Shown: positions 16,492 through 22,330 of the stretch, one piece after another
Layout of the letters: each line of letters opens with the position of its first letter
Position numbering within the stretch: position 1 is the first letter of the stretch
Origin: Bacteroidales bacterium Bact_23
GTDB lineage: Bacteria > Bacteroidota > Bacteroidia > Bacteroidales > Lentimicrobiaceae
Direction of reading: 5' to 3'
Length of the DNA stretch: 22,330 nt
Assembly: GCA_001603685.1 (NCBI GenBank)
Contig: LUZO01000358.1
Span: forward strand, 1 to 22,330
Notes under the pieces: generated by a model
What the model was told of the DNA's origin: nothing
The model's database searches: none
Seen by the model: only the letters and a program-made list of their open reading frames with translations
Made by a program: the position numbers and the translations under genes

Positions 16492-16547
16492 GGTCAGAGG
16501 GAGGAAGTCAGAGGTCAGAGGTAAGAGGTAAGAGGTAAGAGTTAGGA
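16492..16547. repeat. Heptanucleotide tandem repeat (GGTAAGA/GGTCAGA)
   Basis: Eight 7 bp units follow one another without interruption: GGTCAGA, GGGAGGA, AGTCAGA, GGTCAGA, three GGTAAGA, and GTTAGGA. The three central units are identical. It lies about 95-150 bp upstream of galM and next to the longer array. It is not part of a gene. Purine-rich strand bias is strong. Confidence 0.85.
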
Positions 16548-16584
16548 GTGTTAAGAAAATTGTGTCAGGAGGATTTTGCTCTCA

Positions 16585-17017
16585 ATGCACGGGATCTTCG
16601 ATTCGTGGCAAAAAAGTAGCAGCCACAAAGACACGGAAACACAGAATTCCACTAAAGAGATGGAGGTGTTTTGTGTCTTTTAGTGTTTTTGTGCCTCCCG
16701 TATGCACGGGATCTTCGATTCGTGGCACAAAAAATAAGCAGCCACAAAGACACGAAAACACAGAATTCCACTAAAGAGATGGATGTGTTTTGTGTCTTTT
16801 AGTGCTTTTGTGCCTCCCGTATGCACGGGATCTTCGATTCGTGGCAAAAAAAAAGAAGAAGCCACAAAGACACGAAAACACAGAATTCCACTAAAGTGAT
16901 GGAGGTGTTTTGTGTCTTTTAGTGCTTTTGTGCCTCCCGTATGCACGGGATCTTCGATTCGTGGCAAAAAGAAAAAGCAGCCACAGAAACACGGAAACAC
17001 ATAATCCCACCAAAACT
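16585..17017. repeat. Tandem array of four units of about 117-120 bp (last one truncated)
   Basis: The sequence ATGCACGGGATCTTCGATTC recurs at 16585, 16702, 16821 and 16941 (periods 117, 119, 120). Units differ mostly in the length of an A-rich tract after CGTGGCA and at a few single bases. Each unit holds two inverted repeats: CCCGT-ATGC-ACGGG across each unit junction, and a long imperfect one in which GCCACAAAGACACGAAAACAC faces a later stretch GTGTTTTGTGTCTTTTAGTG...TTTTGTGCC. The fourth copy ends after about 75 bp. Open frames that cross the array are repeats read as peptide, not genes. The rest of the 831 bp galM-galK gap holds the galM promoter, the heptamer repeat and the galK leader. 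Confidence 0.92.
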
Positions 17018-17101
17018 GAAGGCGCCGGCGTTGAACTCCTTTGCTTAATCAATTTAACATTCATTGTTAATGGCTTATCCTGAATATTCAGAAACTTCCC
17101 T

Positions 17102-17154
17102 TAACTTTGTAAAAACAAAACCTGCTAAAGCGGTACCGGCGCATGGCAAGCCAT
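17102..17154 (+). promoter_or_regulatory. Putative galK promoter and structured leader
   Basis: TAACTTTG (17102-17109) is a perfect -7 element with no good -33 box. The resulting leader of about 114 nt contains two palindromes, CGGTACCG (17131-17138) and ATGGC-AA-GCCAT (17143-17154), which could be protein sites or small hairpins. Confidence 0.45.
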
Positions 17155-17228
17155 CAGTATCTTATGGTTTTGTATGGATATTTCCTTGATTTATAAGTTG
17201 TTATTGCATAATAAAAACAGAAGGGCCA

Positions 17229-18389
17229 ATGAATGTTTCAGAATTAAAATCAGAATTCATTAAACGATACGGTGAAGGCCCCGTGGCCGGATTTTTTGCT
17301 CCCGGACGGGTAAACCTGATCGGTGAGCACACCGACTATAACGGCGGTTTTGTGTTCCCCTGCGCATTGAGTTTCGGGAATTACTGCCTGATACGCAAAA
17401 CCGGACGGCCAACGGTAATGTTTGCCTCACTCAATATGGATTTCGAAGCGGAAGTCAGCCTCGACAATCTGGATAAACCAGTTGGGAAAGAGTGGGTTAA
17501 CTATCCCATTGGCGTTTTTGCGCAATTTCTTAAAAAGGGCATTCGCTTTACCGAAGGTGCCGATATGCTTTTCTACGGCGATGTGCCTCCCGGAGCGGGA
17601 TTATCCTCCTCCGCAGCCATTGAGGTGGTTACCGGAGTTGCCATCAACGAGATGTACGGGGTGGGACTGCCGCGCGTGGAGATTGTAAAGATGGCTCAGA
17701 AAGCCGAGCATGAATTTGCCGGCGTAATGTGCGGCATTATGGATCAGTTTGCTTCGGGGATGGGCGCAAAAGACCATGCGGTTTATCTCAACTGCGATAC
17801 CCTGGATTACGAACTGGTTCCGCTGAAGCTGGATGGCGTTAAGATTGTGATTGCCAACACCAACAGCCCGCACAAGCTGGACTCCGGCAAGTATAACGAG
17901 CGTGTCAGGGAGTGTCATGCGGCGGTGGATGCCCTGAAACCCTATAAAAATATTGTTCAGCTTGCCGATATTCAGGTAGATGAGTTTGAGGCGCTGAAGG
18001 ATCACATCAAAGACGAAACCGTTATGCGCCGTGCCAGGCATGTGGTTACCGAGATTGACCGGACCCGCAGGGCTGTGGATTATCTGAAAGAGGGGAATGT
18101 GGAAGCGTTTGGCAAACTAATGCTGGCTTCGCATCACTCATTGCGTGACGATTATGAAGTCACCGGCCCGGAACTGGATGCCATGTTTGAAGCGGCCGTA
18201 AAGGAGGATGGCGTTATCGGCACCCGAATGACGGGAGGAGGTTTTGGCGGATGCACCGTAAGTCTGGTAAAAAACGAAGCCGTGGATGAATTCATCAGCC
18301 GGGTAGGTGCTGAGTACAAGGCTGTTACCGGCCTTACTCCGCAGTTCTATGTAGCCGAAACCGGTGACGGGGGAAAGCGGCTGTTCTGA
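17229..18389 (+). CDS. galK: Galactokinase
   Basis: GalK phosphorylates alpha-D-galactose at C1 with ATP, the first committed step of the Leloir pathway. The 386-residue protein shows the three GHMP-kinase motifs: the galactokinase signature GRVNLIGEHTDYNGG (26-40), the phosphate loop PPGAGLSSSAA (120-130) and the C-terminal TGGGFGG (335-341). R27 and D172 (in GIMDQFASG) correspond to the catalytic pair of the family. The start ATG follows AAGGGCC, a weak ribosome site. Together with galM (divergent) and the upstream GH97 enzyme it suggests use of galactosides; galT and galE are not in this window. The next gene, guaA, has its own promoter. Confidence 0.96.
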   Translation: MNVSELKSEFIKRYGEGPVAGFFAPGRVNLIGEHTDYNGGFVFPCALSFGNYCLIRKTGRPTVMFASLNMDFEAEVSLDNLDKPVGKEWVNYPIGVFAQFLKKGIRFTEGADMLFYGDVPPGAGLSSSAAIEVVTGVAINEMYGVGLPRVEIVKMAQKAEHEFAGVMCGIMDQFASGMGAKDHAVYLNCDTLDYELVPLKLDGVKIVIANTNSPHKLDSGKYNERVRECHAAVDALKPYKNIVQLADIQVDEFEALKDHIKDETVMRRARHVVTEIDRTRRAVDYLKEGNVEAFGKLMLASHHSLRDDYEVTGPELDAMFEAAVKEDGVIGTRMTGGGFGGCTVSLVKNEAVDEFISRVGAEYKAVTGLTPQFYVAETGDGGKRLF

Positions 18390-18465
18390 AATAACGGCAA
18401 AAGATTTAACCTGAAATTCTTCGCCGGCAATTGTGTGAATACTAAAATTCCAACTTGCTTTTTTC

Positions 18466-18473
18466 TATCTTTG
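18466..18473 (+). promoter_or_regulatory. guaA -7 element only 5 bp before the start codon
   Basis: TATCTTTG is a perfect -7 element ending 5 bp upstream of the guaA ATG at 18479. Transcription should begin at or within a few bases of the ATG, giving a leaderless or nearly leaderless mRNA. No TTTG occurs at the -33 distance. Confidence 0.55.
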
Positions 18474-18478
18474 CGCCC

Positions 18479-20008
18479 ATGCAGGAAACCATTCTTATTC
18501 TCGATTTCGGATCCCAGTACACTCAGCTTATCGCACGCAGAGTGAGGGAGTTAAATGTTTACAGCGAGATCCATCCGTACAATAAAATTCCCGAAATCAC
18601 ACCCTGGATCAAGGGGGTGATTCTTTCGGGCAGTCCATACTCGGTGCGCAGCAGTGATGCGCCCATTCCCGATTTATCGGCCATCCGGGGGAAGGTTCCC
18701 CTGCTGGCGGTATGTTACGGAGCTCAGCATCTGGCACACATCTCCGGCGGTGAGGTCATGCCCTCGGAAATCAGGGAGTACGGCCGTGCCCACCTCGGTT
18801 TCATAGATGGCGGCAATCCGCTGATGAAGGGAATAAGCAACGGCAGCCAGGTGTGGATGTCGCACGGCGATACCATTCTGAAGAAGCCCGCCGGTTTCAG
18901 AGTTATTGCAGGCACCGGTGATGTGGAAGTTGCCGGATATCAGATTGAGAATGAGCCTACCTGGGGAATTCAGTTTCATCCGGAGGTGTATCACTCGTCC
19001 GAGGGAACGGTGCTGATCCGCAATTTTGTGGTGGATATCTGCGGTTGCCATCAGGAGTGGACTCCGGCTTCGTTTGCCGAAGCTACCGTTACCGCCCTGA
19101 AGGAGCAACTGGGCAACGACAAGGTGGTGCTGGGCCTGTCGGGCGGTGTGGATTCATCGGTGGCGGCCATTCTGCTTCACAAGGCAATAGGGCCGAACCT
19201 GCACTGTATCTTCGTGGATAACGGACTGCTTCGCAAGGATGAATTCACCAAAGTTCTGGAATCGTACAGGTATATGGGGCTGAATGTGAAGGGAGTGGAT
19301 GCTTCGGAGCGTTTCCTGAGTGCCCTACGCGGAATTACCGATCCCGAACAGAAGCGCAAAGCCATCGGCAAGACCTTTATCGATGTTTTTGACCATGAGG
19401 CACACCTGATCAGCAATGTGAAATGGCTGGGGCAGGGTACCATTTATCCCGATGTGATTGAGTCGGTGTCGGTTAAGGGGCCGTCGGCCACCATAAAATC
19501 GCACCACAATGTGGGCGGCCTGCCCGATTATATGAAGCTGAAAGTGGTTGAACCGCTGAAAAGCCTCTTTAAAGATGAGGTCAGGCGTGTGGGAACCAGT
19601 CTTGGCATAGATTCTGATATTCTTAACCGTCATCCTTTCCCCGGGCCGGGACTCGGAATCCGGGTGCTGGGTGAGGTAACGGCCGAAAAGGTGCGGATTC
19701 TGCAGGAGGCGGATGCCGTTTATGTTAATGCCCTGAAATCTACGGGGTTGTATGACAAAGTGTGGCAGGCCGGAGCCATTCTGCTGCCGGTCAGGTCGGT
19801 GGGCGTTATGGGCGACGAGCGTACCTACGAGTATGTGATTGCGCTGAGGGCCGTTGAATCGACCGATGGAATGACGGCTGACTGGTCGCACCTGCCGTAC
19901 GATTTTCTGGCAAAGGTGTCGAACGACATCATCAATAAAGTTAAGGGCGTGAACCGCGTGGTTTATGACATCAGCTCGAAACCGCCGGCAACCATAGAAT
20001 GGGAGTAA
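18479..20008 (+). CDS. guaA: GMP synthase (glutamine-hydrolysing)
   Basis: GuaA converts XMP to GMP with ATP and glutamine-derived ammonia, the last step of guanine nucleotide synthesis. The 509-residue protein has the class I glutamine amidotransferase domain with the nucleophile C79 (AVCYGAQ), H167 and E169 (FHPEV), then the ATP pyrophosphatase domain with the P-loop LSGGVDSS (220-227), GQGTIYPDVIES, and the C-terminal dimerisation domain with HPFPGPGLGIRVLGE and the conserved end PATIEWE. The frame stays open to a TTG at 18455, but the family starts at MQETILILDFGSQ, so the ATG at 18479 is right. It is 24 nt upstream of the LysM protein gene and may be co-transcribed with it. Confidence 0.97.
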   Translation: MQETILILDFGSQYTQLIARRVRELNVYSEIHPYNKIPEITPWIKGVILSGSPYSVRSSDAPIPDLSAIRGKVPLLAVCYGAQHLAHISGGEVMPSEIREYGRAHLGFIDGGNPLMKGISNGSQVWMSHGDTILKKPAGFRVIAGTGDVEVAGYQIENEPTWGIQFHPEVYHSSEGTVLIRNFVVDICGCHQEWTPASFAEATVTALKEQLGNDKVVLGLSGGVDSSVAAILLHKAIGPNLHCIFVDNGLLRKDEFTKVLESYRYMGLNVKGVDASERFLSALRGITDPEQKRKAIGKTFIDVFDHEAHLISNVKWLGQGTIYPDVIESVSVKGPSATIKSHHNVGGLPDYMKLKVVEPLKSLFKDEVRRVGTSLGIDSDILNRHPFPGPGLGIRVLGEVTAEKVRILQEADAVYVNALKSTGLYDKVWQAGAILLPVRSVGVMGDERTYEYVIALRAVESTDGMTADWSHLPYDFLAKVSNDIINKVKGVNRVVYDISSKPPATIEWE

Positions 20009-20032
20009 TCTCCGCAAATTAAAACTGAGAAA

Positions 20033-22129
20033 ATGGCTTTGAAACGATTTTTGTTCCTTAGTTTATTGATTCTGCTTGCCGTTTCCGGCCTGAAGGCGCA
20101 GGAAACTACCGTTCGCAAATCGGAAATCATCGAAACCTACAAGGGCAGGCAGCACTACATCCATTTTATGGAGCAGGGACAGACGCTTCACGCCATTTCC
20201 AAAGCTTACGGAGTTACCATTGAGGAGATTAAAAATTCGAATCCCGATATGCCGGAGGTGCTGCGCGCCAATGAGGTGATCATGGTTCCGGTAATGGGAA
20301 ATGCTGCAGCCGTACCAACTGAAAAGCCCAAGGAACAGCAGGTTGTGAAGCCCGCTCAGGAGAAGCCGGTACAGGTTAAGCAGGGTGGCACCGAGCATAT
20401 TATCGCTCCGAAGGAAACCTGGTATGCACTCTCACGGCAGTATAATATCCCCGTTAAGGAGCTGATTGCAGCCAACCCCGGAACCGATACCCTCAGAATA
20501 GGGATGAAGGTATTTATCCCGGAACCGAAACAGGCCGAGGCAAAACCCGGTTATAAGCTTTACAAGGTTCAGCCGCAGGAGACCCTTTACGGCATTTCGC
20601 TGGCCTACGGAATTACCGTTGAGGAACTGGTACGCATAAATCCCGGCCTGGAAAACGGCCTGCGTGCCGGCGAGGAGATTTATGTTCCGGAGTCGCCGCA
20701 GCAAACTGCGGTGAAACAGGATCCTCCTGCAAAAACCGGTGATGGGTACATCAGGCATCAGGTGGAGCGCAAGGAGACGCTCTACAGCATTGCACGCCAT
20801 TATGGCGTTGAGATGGCGGATATCCTGAAGGCCAACCCCGGATTGGGTGCGACCCTGAAGAAAAATGACATTCTGCTGATTCCCCGTCCGGGGAGTGTGA
20901 CTGCTAAAAAGGAAAACGAAACGCCCCGCGTCGATTCCGTGGTTCTGGGCAGGCCGGTCTTTGAAGAGGCTCGTCCCGCACCGTTTTCGGGCAATGCCGA
21001 TTGCCGGCCGGGCGCTGCGGAGAAGCGGGTGTTTAACCTGGCACTGCTGATCCCGTTTTCGCTCGAAGAGGCCGACAGCGTTTACACCGGCGACCCCATG
21101 CGGCTTAAACAGCCATCGGAGTACCGCTCGCTTGACTTTATCCAGTTTTATGAAGGTGCGCTGATTGCGCTCGATGATGCAGCCGAACGGGGCGTGGATG
21201 TGAAAGTCCATGTTTATGACGCCGATGCCGGAGAGGGACTGACCAAAACAAGACGAATCCTTGCCAATCCTGAAATGCAGAAGATGGACCTGATTATCGG
21301 GCCGCTGTTTGCAAAGGGATTTGAAACGGTGGCTTCCTTTGCGGCTAAGAATAAAATTCCGGTGATAAATCCGCTTTCGCAACGCAGCGGAATTATTCAG
21401 AACAATGAGTGGGTGGTTAAGGTACAGCCCTCAAATTCAGCCGGATACGATAATGCCGCCCGTACCATCGTAAGGCAGTATTCCGGCGCCAATTTTGTGG
21501 TGATGCGCCGCAACGGAACCGAAAACGCCCTGATGGCAGAGGCTTTCCTGAATTCACTCCGCAGGCATGCCGGCAATCCCGCAGCGGTTCAGGAGGTGAA
21601 TTACAGCAAGGAACAGGATGCCGGGCTCACAGCCAGGCTGAAGGCGGGCCAGCCCAATGTGTTGTTCATGCTTACCGGCGATAAGGCGCTGATTCCCGCA
21701 CTGATGAGGCGAATGAATGATGTGCGCGAAAAATATGACCTGACGGTGGTCGGCCTTACCGACTGGGAAGATATGGAGATGGACATCAATTATCTGCAAA
21801 ATGTAAATGCCCACTTCTTTACGCCCTGGTTTGTGGATTATACCCGCCCGGAAGTCCTCCGCTTTGTCGAAAAATTCAGGGAGCGTTTTGTTAGCGAACC
21901 GGAATTGTCGCGCTACGCTTTTCTCGGATACGACCTCACCGCCTATTTCCTGGATGCCCTCAGCACCTTCGGGCCGGGCTTCCTCAACTGTGTGCCTGAT
22001 TTTAAAAGGCAGGGGCTGAGCAACGACTTCAGGTTCTTCAAACAGGAAGGCGGGGGCTACGAGAACTCGTCACTGAGCGTTTACCGTCTCAACAACTTCA
22101 AACGGGAAGTGGTTAAGGGCACGGAATAA
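20033..22129 (+). CDS. Exported protein with four LysM domains and a periplasmic-binding-protein-like domain
   Basis: A signal peptide (MALKRFLFLSLLILLAVSG, cleavage near KAQE at 23) leads to four LysM peptidoglycan-binding modules at about 41-87, 121-164, 174-220 and 239-285, with the recurring pattern ETLYxIxxxYGV...NPG...I.IP, joined by K/P/E/Q-rich linkers. A linker to about 330 precedes a type I periplasmic-binding-protein fold (about 333-690), starting FNLALLIPFS and including DLIIGPLFAKGF and KIPVINPLSQRS, similar to LivK-like ligand-binding proteins. No lipobox cysteine follows the signal peptide. It probably sits in the periplasm bound to cell wall. Possible roles are a wall-bound sensor or a scaffold for wall synthesis, as with the PBP-like fold of LpoA; ligand and function are unknown. 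It is 24 nt after guaA. Confidence 0.85.
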   Translation: MALKRFLFLSLLILLAVSGLKAQETTVRKSEIIETYKGRQHYIHFMEQGQTLHAISKAYGVTIEEIKNSNPDMPEVLRANEVIMVPVMGNAAAVPTEKPKEQQVVKPAQEKPVQVKQGGTEHIIAPKETWYALSRQYNIPVKELIAANPGTDTLRIGMKVFIPEPKQAEAKPGYKLYKVQPQETLYGISLAYGITVEELVRINPGLENGLRAGEEIYVPESPQQTAVKQDPPAKTGDGYIRHQVERKETLYSIARHYGVEMADILKANPGLGATLKKNDILLIPRPGSVTAKKENETPRVDSVVLGRPVFEEARPAPFSGNADCRPGAAEKRVFNLALLIPFSLEEADSVYTGDPMRLKQPSEYRSLDFIQFYEGALIALDDAAERGVDVKVHVYDADAGEGLTKTRRILANPEMQKMDLIIGPLFAKGFETVASFAAKNKIPVINPLSQRSGIIQNNEWVVKVQPSNSAGYDNAARTIVRQYSGANFVVMRRNGTENALMAEAFLNSLRRHAGNPAAVQEVNYSKEQDAGLTARLKAGQPNVLFMLTGDKALIPALMRRMNDVREKYDLTVVGLTDWEDMEMDINYLQNVNAHFFTPWFVDYTRPEVLRFVEKFRERFVSEPELSRYAFLGYDLTAYFLDALSTFGPGFLNCVPDFKRQGLSNDFRFFKQEGGGYENSSLSVYRLNNFKREVVKGTE

Positions 22130-22177
22130 AGGGAAACGCTCTTCCTTTCAGGTTTCACTGAATGCATTACTGTTTTT

Positions 22178-22213
22178 CCGGAAGTCAATATCATCCGGAT
22201 CCGGTCGTTTTTT
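22178..22213 (+). terminator. Possible terminator after the LysM protein gene
   Basis: CCGGA (22178-22182) can pair with TCCGG (22194-22198); an alternative is the palindrome CCGGATCCGG (22195-22204). TCGTTTTTT follows. The stem is short, so this is tentative. Confidence 0.4.
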
Positions 22214-22241
22214 AACCGAAGCAGTCAGGCTGCCGGGCTTT

Positions 22242-22275
22242 TTTGTGCGTTTCTTGGGAATATCCGCTATTTTTG
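22242..22275 (+). promoter_or_regulatory. Putative promoter for a gene beyond the right edge
   Basis: TTTG (22242-22245) and a perfect -7 TATTTTTG (22268-22275) are 22 bp apart, one more than the usual maximum. No start codon with an open frame is visible in the last 55 bp, so the gene would begin outside the window. Confidence 0.4.
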
Positions 22276-22330
22276 CCCTGAATTTTGCCGATTGGGAAAA
22301 TATAAAAGGTCAATTATCAATATATTAAAT

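Noticed and set aside
16562..17000. Open frames of 70 residues (plus) and 106 residues (minus) across the galM-galK spacer
   Set aside because: Both are the tandem repeat read as peptide; the same peptide segment recurs every unit and no promoter, start region or known domain supports translation.
16585..17017. The repeat array as a CRISPR locus
   Set aside because: Units are about 119 bp and almost identical throughout, with no unique spacers of 30-40 bp and no cas genes nearby.
18455..18478. TTG at 18455 as the start of guaA
   Set aside because: It would lie upstream of or inside the -7 element and add eight residues not found in the family.

Overview
The window looks like an ordinary chromosomal segment of a Gram-negative, probably anaerobic member of the Bacteroidota, most likely Bacteroidales or Marinilabiliales; the exact taxon is not determinable by eye. 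Evidence for the phylum: seven perfect matches to the Bacteroidota -7 promoter element TAnnTTTG lie just upstream of genes or at the right edge; most genes lack a Shine-Dalgarno sequence outside the rnf operon; the Rnf gene order is rnfBCDGEA; and the transketolase, GH97 enzyme and LysM protein resemble those of this phylum.

Layout. (1) 1-5149: a complete six-gene Rnf operon (ferredoxin:NAD+ oxidoreductase, ion pumping) with its own promoter, non-ATG starts for the first two genes, overlapping internal genes and a strong hairpin after the last gene. (2) 5150-6528: a structured non-coding stretch, a six-helix HdeD/DUF308 membrane protein and a second short gap. (3) 6529-7863: a secreted NylB-like / class C beta-lactamase-fold serine hydrolase, ending at a bidirectional terminator shared with the convergent norZ. 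(4) 7985-10823, minus strand: an Rrf2-family regulator with three cysteines followed by a quinol-dependent nitric oxide reductase. The rrf2 promoter carries a perfect 10+10 bp palindrome exactly around its -7 box. (5) 11057-13039: a secreted GH97 glycosidase with the residues of the retaining alpha-galactosidase branch. (6) 13284-15326: transketolase. (7) 15342-18389: aldose 1-epimerase (minus) and galactokinase (plus), divergent, separated by an 831 bp gap that holds a heptanucleotide tandem repeat and a four-copy array of about 119 bp units. (8) 18479-22129: GMP synthase, probably on a leaderless or near-leaderless mRNA, followed 24 nt later by a four-LysM protein with a periplasmic-binding-protein-like C-terminal domain.

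How the genes fit together. Rnf links reduced ferredoxin to NADH and an ion gradient in an anaerobe. NorZ with Rrf2 is best read as a stand-alone NO detoxification pair, since no other denitrification gene is present. GH97, GalM and GalK form a plausible chain from alpha-galactosides to galactose-1-phosphate, with transketolase in central carbon metabolism, though they are not one operon. The guaA-LysM pair may be co-transcribed.

I did not find a convincing new multi-gene system. The observations most worth following up are the palindrome on the rrf2 promoter, the tandem array between galM and galK, the hairpin-rich spacer after rnfA, and the LysM/PBP-like fusion downstream of guaA.
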